A DNA stretch of 60,381 nucleotides from Bacillota bacterium (GCA_021791495.1 JAJYWN010000018.1:1-60381); one strand, 5' to 3'; shown: positions 24,430 through 33,785, counted from the first letter of the stretch. Program-made: numbers and translations. The notes: generated from the letters alone by a model not told the origin.

Positions 24430-26151
24430 CTAACTGGGCTCGTCTTGATCGGTCGCGGCCCCGGCGCTGGGCCGCGCCCAGGCGCGCACGTATTTGGCGG
24501 CACGGCGGCTATCCAAGGGCTGGACGAACTTCGGGCGCCAGCGCATGGACCACAGTGGGCCGCGTAGCAGCACGTCCCGGCTGGGCGGTCGGAAGGGGGC
24601 AATGGGGGACATGAACGGGACACCAAAACTCTGCAGCGAGACCAGGTGAATACCCAGGAAGAAGAGCCCCAGTCCCAGCCCGATGAACCCCAAGACAGAG
24701 GCCAGGCCAATGGCCCCAAAACGGAGGAGACGCAGGCTGAGGCCGGCGTTGGGGTTCGGTATGGCCGACGAGGACAGCGCGGTGATGGCCACCACGATCA
24801 CCAAGATGGGGCTGACGATGTTTGCCTGCACCGCCGCCTGGCCGAGGATGAGGGCGCCGACGATGCCGATGGTCGGCCCGATGACGGTGGGGATGCGGGT
24901 GCCGGCTTCACGGATCAGCTCAAAGGAAACCTCCATGATGACCACCTCGACGGGGACCGGGAAGGGTACCTTCTCGCGGGAGGCGGCGATGGAGAGGGCC
25001 AGCGCCGTAGGAATCATCTCCTGATGGTAGTTAGCCAGGGCAATGTAGGTGGCCGGGAGCAGAAGTGTGGCGAAAAGAGCCAGGAAGCGCAGGATCCGGA
25101 GGAAGGAGCCGAACGGCCAACGGATGCTGTAGTCTTCCGGGCTGTGGATGAAGGCGGAGAAGGTGATGGGGACTACCAGAGCCGTTGGGGAATCGTCGAC
25201 GATAATGCCGACGTGGCCCTCCGCAAGGAACGCGGCGACCCGGTCGGGGCGCTCGGTGGCCAGGGTCTGGGGGATAATCCCGAACGGGGCGTCCTCGATG
25301 TACTCCTCAATGTCCCCGGAGCCGTGGATGACGGCCACGTCCAGCGTCTCCAACCGTCGTTTGACCTCGGCGACCAGCCTCGGATTGGCCAAGCCGTCGA
25401 GGTAGAGAATGGCGATCTGCGTTCCCGACACCCTCCCGATCCGCATTCCCTCGACCATCAGATTGGGGGTCTTGAGCCGCCGCCGGACGAGGGCGGTGTT
25501 TACCCGGATGGTCTCGGTGAAGGCGTCGCGGGCGCCTCGGATCGTGACTTCCGTTTCCGGCTTCTCCACGAAGCGGTGCTCGAAACCTTTGGTCTCGATG
25601 GTCAGCGCCTTCGCCTCGCCGTCCACGAAGAGGGCGGTGTTACCGTCCAGCACTTCCAGGAGGACCTTGGCCATCTGGTCCTGGCAGACGACCTTCTCGT
25701 TAGGGACCAGCCCCTTTTGGATAACGTCGAGCACGGGGGCCTTGCCGTGCCCGGCCGCGGTCTCGCTGAGGAACATCAGGGGCTGGAGGATATCAAGGTC
25801 AATCGTCTCACGTTTGGTCATCCCGTCGATGTACAGGAGGAAAGCCTGACGGTTCAGAGCGGCGATATGTACGGGGCGGATGAGAACGTCCGTGTTCTCC
25901 GGCATCCGAAAGATATCTTTCAGCAGTCTTTGGTTTTCCTCCAGTTTCCTGGACACCGCCCTGTCGACCTTGGCGTCGGCGTCGAAGAAGTGCGGTTCCT
26001 CGCTTCCCCCGCCGCGTCTCTCCGCAGGTTTGGGGCCGGAGGGCGGAGCCGGACGGTTACCCAGGCTGAAACCTTGCGGGTGCTGGTTCTCTTTCCGGAC
26101 CAGGTCCCGAAGGCGGCGTGGAAGACGCGTCAGCCCCTTGAACGGCCCCAT
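24430..26151 (-). CDS. gerAA: Spore germination protein GerAA
   Basis: A 573-residue GerA-family protein, the A subunit of a nutrient germinant receptor. A Pro/Gly-rich N-terminus leads to the soluble NTD (ENQRLLKDIFRMPENTDVLIRPV, then DGMTKRETIDLDILQPLMF). It is followed by GIRIGRVSGTQ-like, IPQTLATERPDRVAAFLAEGHVGIIVDDSPTALVVPITF and five or so C-terminal membrane segments (GPTIGIVGALILGQAAVQANIVSPILVIVVAITALSSSAIPN). The start ATG 26151 has GGAGGGG upstream. First gene of the operon; presumably forespore-expressed, though no clear sigma-G promoter was identified. Confidence 0.94.
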   Translation of the reverse strand: MGPFKGLTRLPRRLRDLVRKENQHPQGFSLGNRPAPPSGPKPAERRGGGSEEPHFFDADAKVDRAVSRKLEENQRLLKDIFRMPENTDVLIRPVHIAALNRQAFLLYIDGMTKRETIDLDILQPLMFLSETAAGHGKAPVLDVIQKGLVPNEKVVCQDQMAKVLLEVLDGNTALFVDGEAKALTIETKGFEHRFVEKPETEVTIRGARDAFTETIRVNTALVRRRLKTPNLMVEGMRIGRVSGTQIAILYLDGLANPRLVAEVKRRLETLDVAVIHGSGDIEEYIEDAPFGIIPQTLATERPDRVAAFLAEGHVGIIVDDSPTALVVPITFSAFIHSPEDYSIRWPFGSFLRILRFLALFATLLLPATYIALANYHQEMIPTALALSIAASREKVPFPVPVEVVIMEVSFELIREAGTRIPTVIGPTIGIVGALILGQAAVQANIVSPILVIVVAITALSSSAIPNPNAGLSLRLLRFGAIGLASVLGFIGLGLGLFFLGIHLVSLQSFGVPFMSPIAPFRPPSRDVLLRGPLWSMRWRPKFVQPLDSRRAAKYVRAWARPSAGAATDQDEPS

Positions 26152-26369
26152 GCCCTGTCCCCTCCTCCGAGTAGTGGCCGCCGTCCGGCGGCCCGGTCGC
26201 GGCCATTAGCTTGCCTCTTTTGGCACTTGTTCTTGCGCCAGGTCCTTGCGCCCGGTCGCGGAGGCTCCCGCGATGAAGAGCGGGAGTAAACCGACACCAT
26301 GGGAGGATTGGCGCCCGTACCGGCGAAAAGAAGTTCAGAGTTCGGGGAAAGTAAAGGTGGGAGGTAACC

Positions 26370-26912
26370 ATGATACCTTTCCTGGTGATCCTGGCCTTGG
26401 TCGTCATCGTGGCGGTGACCATCTACAACCGGATGGTCACTCTGCGGAACCGTGTAGATAACGCTTGGGCGCAGATCGACGTGCAGTTGAAGAAGAGGAA
26501 CGACCTGGTGCCGAACCTGGTCGAGACGGTGAAGGGCTACGTCAAGCACGAGCGGGAGACCTTCGAGTCCATCACGAAGGCCCGGGCCCAGATGGCGTCG
26601 GCCGGGTCGGTGGGGGAGCAGGCCCAGGCGTCGAACATGCTGAGCGGCGCCTTGAAATCCCTTTTCGCCGTGGCCGAGGCCTATCCGGAGCTGAAAGCTA
26701 ACCAGAACTTCCTGATGCTGCAGGAAGAGCTGTCCGGCATCGAGAGCAAGATCGCCTACGCGCGCCAGTTCTATAACGACAGCGTCCTGGCGTGGAACGC
26801 CGCCATTCAGCAGTTCCCCGGTGTGATCTTTGCCGGGATGATGGGGGCCGCCCCGAAGGAGTACTTCCACACCCCGGAGGCCGAGAAGGCCGTACCGACG
26901 GTCAAGTTCTAG
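26370..26912 (+). CDS. lemA: LemA family protein
   Basis: A 180-residue LemA-family protein. One N-terminal membrane helix (about 2-20) is followed by the highly conserved YNRMVTLRNRVDNAWAQIDVQLKKRNDLVPNLVETVKGYVKHE and AYPELKANQNFLMLQEELSGIESKIAYARQFYNDSV. The protein is mostly helical with its bulk predicted outside the membrane. AGGTGGGAGG precedes ATG 26370. It is paired with htpX, a common arrangement, and divergent from gerAA across 218 nt. The biochemical role of LemA is not known. Confidence 0.95.
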   Translation: MIPFLVILALVVIVAVTIYNRMVTLRNRVDNAWAQIDVQLKKRNDLVPNLVETVKGYVKHERETFESITKARAQMASAGSVGEQAQASNMLSGALKSLFAVAEAYPELKANQNFLMLQEELSGIESKIAYARQFYNDSVLAWNAAIQQFPGVIFAGMMGAAPKEYFHTPEAEKAVPTVKF

Positions 26913-26924
26913 GGAGCGCAGCGG

Positions 26925-27827
26925 ATGTACGCCAGTATCGAGTCTAACGTCCGGCGTTCCTACTTCCTGATCGCCTTCTTCCTCATCCTGGTGATGGCGG
27001 TGGCCTGGATCTTCACCCAGGTGATGAACCTGGGCCAGGGCGGGGTGGCTATCGCCGTCATCATCGCGGTGGGCTCCGCCTGGGGTAGCTACTACTACAG
27101 CGACCGGATCGTCCTCAGTATGAGCCGGGCGCGGCCTGTGGAAAAGCAGGAGTATCCTTACCTCTATAACACGGTGGAGGGGCTGGCTCTGGCGGCCGGT
27201 CTCCCGACACCACGCCTCTATGTCATCGACGACACCGCGCCGAATGCCTTCGCCACGGGAAGAAACCCGAAGAACGCGGTCATTTGCGTCACCACCGGGC
27301 TCCTGCAGAAGCTGGACCGCTTGGAACTGGAGGGAGTCATCGCCCACGAGATGTCGCATATCAAGAACTACGACATCCTGGTGATGACCTTGGCGGTGAC
27401 CATGGTGGGGGTCGTGGCCCTCCTCTCCGACTGGATGCTCCGGTCCATGTGGTGGGGCGGTGGCCGGCGGCGGCGGCGTGACGATCGCGAGGGCGGCAAT
27501 CAGTTGGCCCTCATCCTGATGGTGGTCGGAGTGGTTCTGGCCATCCTGTCGCCCATCATCGCCCAGATGGTGCAACTGGCCATTTCGCGGCGGCGCGAGT
27601 TTCTGGCCGACGCATCGGGGGCCATGCTGACCCGCTACCCCAAAGGCCTGGCCGACGCGTTACGGAAAATCTCCTCGGATCCCGAGCCGCTGGAGGCGGC
27701 CAACAAGGCCACGGCGCACCTGTACATCACCAATCCTCTGAAGGGACAGGAGGGCTGGTTCGACCACATGTTCGACACCCACCCGCCGGTACAGGAGCGG
27801 ATCAAGGCATTGGAGGCTATGATGTAG
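26925..27827 (+). CDS. htpX: HtpX membrane zinc protease
   Basis: A 300-residue M48B peptidase. Two N-terminal membrane segments (about 14-55) and later ones around 155-210 surround the zinc site VIAHEMSHIKNYD, with the third ligand Glu in RREFLADASGAML. PTPRLYVIDDTAPNAFATGRNPKNAVICVTTGLL is family-typical. It degrades misfolded membrane proteins in the cytoplasmic membrane. The start ATG lies 12 nt after the lemA stop with GGGAG upstream, so the two genes form an operon. A terminator follows at 28012. Confidence 0.95.
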   Translation: MYASIESNVRRSYFLIAFFLILVMAVAWIFTQVMNLGQGGVAIAVIIAVGSAWGSYYYSDRIVLSMSRARPVEKQEYPYLYNTVEGLALAAGLPTPRLYVIDDTAPNAFATGRNPKNAVICVTTGLLQKLDRLELEGVIAHEMSHIKNYDILVMTLAVTMVGVVALLSDWMLRSMWWGGGRRRRRDDREGGNQLALILMVVGVVLAILSPIIAQMVQLAISRRREFLADASGAMLTRYPKGLADALRKISSDPEPLEAANKATAHLYITNPLKGQEGWFDHMFDTHPPVQERIKALEAMM

Positions 27828-28011
27828 CAGTCTTGTGGTGCGGTGTTGACGCGGCGGCCAAGCGGCCGGCCGCGGGTGAGGTTCCGGCAACGGAGAAGGT
27901 CGCGCTAGGTTGGCAGGCAGCGACAAGTAGGAGACCGTCTCGGGTCGGGGCATCAAGGATAAGAGCGCAAGTCCATAGCGCGCCCATGGCGCGGGTAGAT
28001 GGGTAGTACGG

Positions 28012-28040
28012 CCGGCCTTCGTGCCGGCTTTGTTGTTGGC
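28012..28040 (+). terminator. Terminator downstream of htpX
   Basis: GCCGGC (28012-28017) and GCCGGC (28024-28029) pair across a 6-nt loop and are followed by TTTGTTGTTGG. It lies between the convergent htpX and yqhV-like genes. A second hairpin, CGCGCC/GGCGCG at 27980-27994, precedes it. Confidence 0.55.
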
Positions 28041-28044
28041 CAGG

Positions 28045-28314
28045 TCAGGTGCGGGTCGCGGCGATGATCAGGGCCACGCCGGCGATGATCAGCGCCAGGC
28101 GGGCGGGGGCGATCTTTCCGGCCAGACCGGCCACGCCGGTCAGAGTGACCAAGAGCAAGATGGTGGGCCCGAAGAGGCCCAAGAGGGCGTTGATGCGGAC
28201 GGCGGTAACCACTTTGCCGAACCGTAACATGAGTATGGCGGCGCTAACCTCGACCAATGAGGACAGCATACGCATGAGAGCCATTGCCAGGACGGTCTTG
28301 TCCTCGCCAGACAA
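28045..28314 (-). CDS. yqhV: YqhV-like DUF2619 protein
   Basis: An 89-residue membrane protein resembling Bacillus YqhV (DUF2619). It has ALMRMLSSLVEVSAAILMLRFGKVVTAVRINALLGLFGPTILLLVTLTGVAGLA and a third hydrophobic C-terminal segment. TTG 28314 is chosen for the GGAGGTGG 5-6 nt upstream; the longer in-frame extension overlaps the divergent iorA. yqhV lies near the spoIIIA locus in spore formers, but no spoIIIA genes are visible here. Function unknown. Confidence 0.8.
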   Translation of the reverse strand: MSGEDKTVLAMALMRMLSSLVEVSAAILMLRFGKVVTAVRINALLGLFGPTILLLVTLTGVAGLAGKIAPARLALIIAGVALIIAATRT

Positions 28315-28358
28315 GGGACCACCTCCGGCAAATGGTCTATTCTTAGGGGGCAGGGAAC

Positions 28359-30377
28359 ATGACCGAAGCCGCTGCTGCATTGGCTCCGCGGGTGACGGTT
28401 CTTCTATCGGGAAACGAAGCCGTGGCCAGGGGGGCCTGGGAAGCGGGAGTCCTGGTGGCCTCGGCCTATCCAGGCACACCGAGCACGGAGATTCTGGAGA
28501 ACCTGGCTGCTATGGAGGGGGTCTCCGCCGAGTGGGCTCCCAATGAGAAAGTGGCCTACGAGACCGCTTTCGGCGGTTGCCTGGCGGGCGTCCGGTCGCT
28601 GGCGGCCATGAAGCATGTGGGAGTGAACGTGGCGGCCGACCCCTTGTTCACCTCTGTCTACACGGGAGTCAACGGCGGCCTGGTGCTCATTTCGGCCGAT
28701 GATCCCGGAATGCACAGTTCCCAGAACGAGCAGGACAACCGCCGGTACGCGCCGTTCGCGCGGCTGCCCATGCTGGAACCGGCCGATAGCGCGGAGGCGC
28801 GGGACATGGCGACCCTGGCCTTCCAACTCAGTGAGGACCTGGGTCTTCCCGTCATGCTGCGGCTCACGACACGTGTCTCTCACTCCAAGAGCCTGGTGGA
28901 ACTTGGCGAGCGCCGGGTACCGGCACCGAAGGCCTATCGGAAAGACCCAGCCAAGTACGTGATGGTGCCGGCCAACGCCCGGGTCCGGCGGGTGGACTTG
29001 GAGCGGCGTCTGGAGCGGGCGCGGGCGGCGGCGGAGGCCAGCCCCCTGAACCGGGTCGAATGGGCTTCCGGGTCAGAGCACCGGGCCGCGGGCGCCACCA
29101 GTTCCGCAGGCGCCGCGGGCGCACGACACCTCGGGGTCATCACCGCGGGCATCGCCTACCAGTACGCCAGAGAAGCTTTGGGTGATGGTGCGTCCTACTT
29201 CAAGGTCGGGATGACCTACCCCCTCCCGATCGAACGTATCAGGGAGTTCGCCGCGCAGGTCGACGATGTCCTCATCGTGGAGGAACTGGACCCCTATATG
29301 GAGGAAGCCATCGCCGCGGCTGGTGTGCGGCCTCGCTCGGGGCGGCCCGCGGTAGGGAAGGCGGTGCTACCGGCTATCGGCGAGCTTTCGCCGGCCAGGG
29401 TACGCCGGGGAGCGCAGCTCGCCGGGTTCCTGCCGGGGTTGCCGGACCCGGTCGCGGCCCGGGCAGACGCCGGGGAAACGGCTGTGGTTCCGGAAGCAGA
29501 CCCGGCGCCGGCCCTGCCGGACCGGCCTCCCGTGCTGTGCCCGGGTTGCCCACACCGGGCCGCCTTCTGGGTGCTCCGCCGCCTGGGGGCGGTCATAACG
29601 GGCGATATCGGCTGCTATACCTTGGGCGCCGCGCCGCCGCTGAGCGCCATGGACTCGTGCATCTGCATGGGCGCCAGCATCACTGTGGGCCACGGTTTCG
29701 CCAAGGCGCAGGAGCGCCTCCGGGCGCTGCACGCGGTGGGCGAGGCGAACGAGGCGAACGAGGCGAACGAGGCGGACAAGGCGGACAAGGCGGACGAGGC
29801 GAACGAGGCGGACGCCACCGGCGGCGATACCCCGTCCAAACCGGTCATCGCCGTCATCGGTGACTCGACCTTCTTCCACTCCGGCATCACCGGTCTGATG
29901 AACGTGGTGTATAACCAGTCGGACGTGGTGACGGTGGTCCTTGATAACCGCACCACCGGCATGACGGGGCATCAGCCGAACCCCGGTACCGGCGTGACTC
30001 TTCAAGGTGTGGGCGCCCCCGTCCTTCAGCCGGAGGACATCGCCCGGGCGCTGCGGGTCCCCTTCGTCGAGGTGGTGGACCCAAACGACGCCGCCGCCTT
30101 CGAGGATACGCTGCGGCGCGCCCTGGGGTCGGGAGGACCGGCGGTGGTGGTGGCGCGGGCCCCTTGCGTCCTCCTGCGCAGTGTTAAGCCGAAGAAGCCC
30201 TACCGGGTGGACGCCGCGGCTTGCAACGCCTGCCGGGCGTGCACCCGCATCGGCTGCCCGGCCATCATGTTCACCGGGACACGGGTGGAGATCGACCGGT
30301 CCTTGTGCCGCGGCTGCGCGGCGTGCGTCGCGCTCTGCCGGCAGAACGCCATCAGGGAAGAGGGTGTGGACCTGTGA
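28359..30377 (+). CDS. iorA: Indolepyruvate ferredoxin oxidoreductase, alpha subunit
   Basis: A 672-residue IorA, which with IorB oxidatively decarboxylates aryl pyruvates to aryl-acetyl-CoA using ferredoxin. The N-terminal pyrimidine domain has LSGNEAVARGAWEAGVLVASAYPGTPSTEILE and AAMKHVGVNVAADPLFT. The TPP domain has CPGCPHRAAFWVLRRLGAVITGDIGCYTLG and VIGDSTFFHSGITGLMN. Two C-terminal 4Fe-4S motifs are CNACRACTRIGCP and CRGCAACVALC. Between the two TPP-domain motifs sits a 24-residue EAN/EAD/KAD repeat (residues 462-485), not part of the normal family. It overlaps iorB by 4 nt. Confidence 0.95.
   Translation: MTEAAAALAPRVTVLLSGNEAVARGAWEAGVLVASAYPGTPSTEILENLAAMEGVSAEWAPNEKVAYETAFGGCLAGVRSLAAMKHVGVNVAADPLFTSVYTGVNGGLVLISADDPGMHSSQNEQDNRRYAPFARLPMLEPADSAEARDMATLAFQLSEDLGLPVMLRLTTRVSHSKSLVELGERRVPAPKAYRKDPAKYVMVPANARVRRVDLERRLERARAAAEASPLNRVEWASGSEHRAAGATSSAGAAGARHLGVITAGIAYQYAREALGDGASYFKVGMTYPLPIERIREFAAQVDDVLIVEELDPYMEEAIAAAGVRPRSGRPAVGKAVLPAIGELSPARVRRGAQLAGFLPGLPDPVAARADAGETAVVPEADPAPALPDRPPVLCPGCPHRAAFWVLRRLGAVITGDIGCYTLGAAPPLSAMDSCICMGASITVGHGFAKAQERLRALHAVGEANEANEANEADKADKADEANEADATGGDTPSKPVIAVIGDSTFFHSGITGLMNVVYNQSDVVTVVLDNRTTGMTGHQPNPGTGVTLQGVGAPVLQPEDIARALRVPFVEVVDPNDAAAFEDTLRRALGSGGPAVVVARAPCVLLRSVKPKKPYRVDAAACNACRACTRIGCPAIMFTGTRVEIDRSLCRGCAACVALCRQNAIREEGVDL
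29742..29813 (+). repeat. Eight tandem 9-nt units inside iorA
   Basis: The unit GAGGCGAAC recurs eight times without interruption, with variants GAGGCGGAC and AAGGCGGAC, encoding EAN, EAN, EAN, EAD, KAD, KAD, EAN, EAD. The array keeps frame, so copy-number change would lengthen or shorten a charged loop without a frameshift. Confidence 0.95.
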
Positions 30378-31003
30378 CAGCGGTGACCAACGTGCTGCTG
30401 GCCGGGGTGGGAGGGCAGGGGACCATCCTGGCCGGGAAGATCCTGGCCGAGGTCCTGCGGCGGAAGGGCCACGATGTCAAACTCTCGGAGATCCACGGTA
30501 TGTCACAGCGGGGCGGATCGGTGGTCACCTACGTCCGCTTCGGGGAGAAGGTGTTCGCCCCCGTCGTGGAGCAGGGCGAGGCCGATTTCCTCTTGGCCTT
30601 CGAGAAGTTGGAGGCCCTGCGGTGGGCCCCCTTTCTCCGGTCCCAGGGGGGTGTGGTGATCGTGAACGATGAGATCATCCAGCCGCTGGCGGTGAACCTG
30701 GGCCAGGCAGCCTATCCGCATGACGTGGTCGGCCGGCTACAGGGCCCCGGGCGCCTGGTCATCGTGGCCGATGGCGCGGCGATGGCGGCCCAGGCCGGTG
30801 ATACCCGCACCCAGAACGTAGCTCTGTGCGGTGTGTTGGCGCGCCAGATGGTGGCGGCCCTCCGCGGGGATTGGCAAGCAGTTATCGCCACCATGGTACC
30901 CCCGAAAACAGTCGAGGCGAACCTGGCCGCCTTTGGGCTCGGGTGGGAGGCCGGCGGCAGGGTCGGCCAGGACCAAGCGCTACTCGTGGGACGGTCCCTG
31001 TAG
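30374..31003 (+). CDS. iorB: Indolepyruvate ferredoxin oxidoreductase, beta subunit
   Basis: A 209-residue gamma-type 2-oxoacid oxidoreductase subunit. It begins NVLLAGVGGQGTILAGKILAEVLRRKGHDVKLSEIHGMSQRGGSVVTYVRFG, the standard IorB signature, and ends with a helical C-terminus. GTG 30374 overlaps the iorA stop in GTGA, implying translational coupling. Its last 24 nt overlap the 3' end of the convergent M28-like gene. Confidence 0.95.
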   Translation: MTAVTNVLLAGVGGQGTILAGKILAEVLRRKGHDVKLSEIHGMSQRGGSVVTYVRFGEKVFAPVVEQGEADFLLAFEKLEALRWAPFLRSQGGVVIVNDEIIQPLAVNLGQAAYPHDVVGRLQGPGRLVIVADGAAMAAQAGDTRTQNVALCGVLARQMVAALRGDWQAVIATMVPPKTVEANLAAFGLGWEAGGRVGQDQALLVGRSL

Positions 31004-32917
31004 GCCAAGGTCAATCGGAGCCGGACCTCCGGGACGTGTGGTGAGTTCCGGGGCACCCCGGCGCCCGAAGGCCCGCGGGAACGGCTCCCCCTCCTCGGCC
31101 GCGCGCGAAGCCACCAGGTGCGTCGCCTCTTTCACGAGTTCCGTTGCGTCGGTCAAGGCATCCACCAGGCGGTTCTTCTGGCGTTTCAGAGCCGTCCGGG
31201 CAAAGAGGATTTCGGGGCTCCCTTCGGGCAGGTCGGCCAGGTCGGCGATGCCACTCAAGCCCGGCAGGAGCGGCGCCGGCAGGGCCGCGTCCTGGACGTA
31301 GGCGCCTCCGGCCGTATACAGGACGGGGTTGACGGCCCTGGTCGCGGCCAGGACCAGGCCGTCCAGGCCGCGGAGGTACTTAGCACCATCGTTCTCGGGG
31401 GATAGCGAGAGGGCGTCCTTGAGATCGGCGGTGGCCAGCCTGAAGTCTCCGGCGGCGCGCAGGCTTTCTCCGAGGTTGAACAGGCCGCCTTGCCCCATCT
31501 CCTGGTACTGTCCGAGGACCGCCAGCACTTCCGCGGCCAGGTTCTCCAGATCGAGAGCCTGGGGCCCCAGCCGGCACAGGTCGGAGAGCGCCGCGGCGTA
31601 TAGCTGCGTGTCACGTTGAAGGAGGTCGGTGTCGGCCTTGTCAAGGGTATCGGTTGGGTTGTGCCACCACCAGGGGTCGCCGCCTTCGTCACCGGTGGTC
31701 CGACCGGAGTTGGGCCGCGCCCCGCCCTTGGTCGTGCCGGCTCCTTCCCCGTCAGGTGCCTGGGCAGCCACGACCGTCACCGAGGCGGTACCCACGCCGC
31801 CGGTGACGCCCCTCAGAACAGTCTTTTTCGATGGCGACACAGAGTAGATGGCCAGGGAGGGGAGGCCCAGCCCACGGAAAGATTGGTCCGCGTTGCGGCC
31901 GGCGCGGAGAACCGCCTCACTCTTCCCTTCAAACAGGTGGACGGCCTCCAGAGCCACACCTTCCAATTCGGCTGAGGCCACCGGCCGGTAGGAGGTGGCT
32001 CCTTTGGCGCCCGGGGAGTCGATATTGACGTAGGCGATAGCCCCAGCCCTCAGCTCCGCCCAGACGTTGTCGACGTACCAGGTCGAACCGGCATACTTGC
32101 CGTTCACGTGCCCCGGCCACCAGGCTAGGCGCAGGCCGTATTCGAGAAGGTCACGATGGTCCGCGAACAGGCGCGCCAATTCCAGGGCCATGGCATCGCC
32201 GGTGGCGTTATCGGTTACGCCGCCGTTCCAGGCGTCCAGGTGGGTGCCCACTAATACAAAGAAATCCCGCCTGCCGGGGATTTCGGCCACCGGGAGCCTC
32301 AGCTGGTGGATGGACCGGACGGGCTCCGCCCAAATGCGGATGGAGGCGCCCGTGCCCCTTTCTACCAAGGCCTCGCCCAACGTCCGGCCCACGGAGACCA
32401 CGGGGATGGGAGGAATGTCGGCGGCCGTCTCGGGGGTCGGGGTACCCCAGACTGGGCTAACATTGACCTCGTGCAGGACGTCGTCGCCGCTAATGAAGAC
32501 TGCTCCCACGGCACCCGCGGCGGAGGCGGCGTGGACAAGGAGAGAGTCGGCGGCACCGTCGAAAATGGCGATGTGCCCGCGGACGGACCCGGTCGCCGGG
32601 GCAGCCAGATTCGCGCCCAGGTAGACGGCGCGGGCCGCCAGGCCATCGGACCCGGTGGCGGCCGAAAAAGGGTGAGTGATGGCCCCGGCGCGTCCGGCGC
32701 CGGCGTCCACGCCGGCCGGTCCGGGATAGGAGAGATAGGCGGGGAAGCGGTACTCCTTGACGGAGATCCCGTCAGCGGCCAACTCCTTGACGATGTAGTC
32801 TACCGCCAAGCTTTCTCCCTCACTCCCGGAAGCGCGGTCGTCCAGGGCGGAGAGGGTTTCAACGTGGTGCCAGAGCTTGGCCCGGTTCACTTCCCGCATG
32901 ATGGTACCCTTTGACAC
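30980..32917 (-). CDS. M28-like aminopeptidase with PA domain
   Basis: A 645-residue protein of the M28 zinc peptidase type. The N-terminal region has LSALDDRASGSEGESLAVDYIVKELAADG; an inserted protease-associated-like domain (about 110-210) has HIAIFDGAADSLLVHAASAAGAVGAVFI. The metal region has VLVGTHLDAWNGGVTDNATGDAMALELARLF, giving His and Asp ligands, and DPWWWHNPTDTLDKAD with a late His. The C-terminal ~190 residues are helical and unassigned. There is no signal peptide, so it is probably cytoplasmic. GTG 32917 has GAGGAGG 7 nt upstream. Substrate unknown. Confidence 0.87.
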   Translation of the reverse strand: MSKGTIMREVNRAKLWHHVETLSALDDRASGSEGESLAVDYIVKELAADGISVKEYRFPAYLSYPGPAGVDAGAGRAGAITHPFSAATGSDGLAARAVYLGANLAAPATGSVRGHIAIFDGAADSLLVHAASAAGAVGAVFISGDDVLHEVNVSPVWGTPTPETAADIPPIPVVSVGRTLGEALVERGTGASIRIWAEPVRSIHQLRLPVAEIPGRRDFFVLVGTHLDAWNGGVTDNATGDAMALELARLFADHRDLLEYGLRLAWWPGHVNGKYAGSTWYVDNVWAELRAGAIAYVNIDSPGAKGATSYRPVASAELEGVALEAVHLFEGKSEAVLRAGRNADQSFRGLGLPSLAIYSVSPSKKTVLRGVTGGVGTASVTVVAAQAPDGEGAGTTKGGARPNSGRTTGDEGGDPWWWHNPTDTLDKADTDLLQRDTQLYAAALSDLCRLGPQALDLENLAAEVLAVLGQYQEMGQGGLFNLGESLRAAGDFRLATADLKDALSLSPENDGAKYLRGLDGLVLAATRAVNPVLYTAGGAYVQDAALPAPLLPGLSGIADLADLPEGSPEILFARTALKRQKNRLVDALTDATELVKEATHLVASRAAEEGEPFPRAFGRRGAPELTTRPGGPAPIDLGLQGPSHE

Positions 32918-33092
32918 GTGCGGCCCTCCTCGGTGGTCTATCCTCGTTCGGCCATAGTTTGGCAAAGCTGGCAGGCTATCATCCTGATGCCGGGAAGGAT
33001 AGGCCGGAAGGGGCGAGAAATCTGGTGAGAGGTGTGTTGATCCCGGCACGAATGCGAATGTCTACGGCGTGCCTGGCGGGAGGGACTGCCTG

Positions 33093-33785
33093 TTGCCCTT
33101 GATCGCAATCTGGGAATCCTCGCCGGGCTTGGGCGAGCTTCTGGCGGGTTTGATCATCAGGCGGTTCGACTTGTCGGAGCAGGTGGTGGGCGGGCAGGCG
33201 GCCGGGGAGGGCGGCGTCTTTCTATGGGGCGGCGGGCCGGGGGCGCCGGCCAGGCCGGAGCGGGCGGTGACGCTGTCCGTCGGTGTGGTCTCGGGTGAAG
33301 TGGGAACTGACCAGTGTCCGGACGGCCTGGATCTAGTGGTCAATCTCGACCGTTTTGACGTCCATGAAGCCTTCGACGTGGTCGCCGGCGCCCTGGCCGT
33401 TCGCGGGGTGCGGCGGAGAAAAGGCCGGCCACGGAGCGGAAGGTTGGAGAGGCGGGGAATGGTTTTCGCCCATCCGAGCGAAGAGGAGCTGGCCCGGCTG
33501 CTGGATTTCTACCAAATACGCTGGGAGTATGAACCGCGTACTTTCCCCGTCCGTCTGGACACCGACGGGCGCGTGATCGAGGCGTTCACACCCGATTTCT
33601 TCCTGCCGGACTTCGATCTCTACCTGGAGCTGACAACGCTAAAGCAGACTCTGGTCGCGCGGAAGAACCGGAAGGTCAGGGAGTTTCGGGAGAGGTACCC
33701 GGACATCAATCTCAAGGTCATTTACGGCCGCGACTATCGCAATCTGTTACGGCGGTTCGGCATCACCGAGAAAAAGACAAAATAG
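33093..33785 (+). CDS. Protein with C-terminal PD-(D/E)XK-like nuclease domain
   Basis: A 230-residue protein from TTG 33093, which has GGGAGGG 8 nt upstream. The C-terminal ~110 residues look like a PD-(D/E)XK fold: LLDFYQIRWEYEPRTFPV, then TPDFFLPDFDLYLELTTLK with the Asp, Glu and Lys spaced as in this superfamily, and LKVIYGRDYRNLLRRFGI. The N-terminal ~120 residues (WESSPGLGELLAGLIIRRFD, DGLDLVVNLDRFDVHEAFDVVAGALAVRGVRRRKGRP) are not recognised. An internal ATG at 33460 with GGAGAGG upstream could make the nuclease-like domain alone. A DNA target or pathway is unknown. Confidence 0.72.
   Translation: MPLIAIWESSPGLGELLAGLIIRRFDLSEQVVGGQAAGEGGVFLWGGGPGAPARPERAVTLSVGVVSGEVGTDQCPDGLDLVVNLDRFDVHEAFDVVAGALAVRGVRRRKGRPRSGRLERRGMVFAHPSEEELARLLDFYQIRWEYEPRTFPVRLDTDGRVIEAFTPDFFLPDFDLYLELTTLKQTLVARKNRKVREFRERYPDINLKVIYGRDYRNLLRRFGITEKKTK

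Noticed and set aside
29367-30005. Minus-strand frame with VRLVRLVRL repeats
   Set aside because: It is the antisense of the EAN repeat in iorA, which has clear homology on the plus strand.
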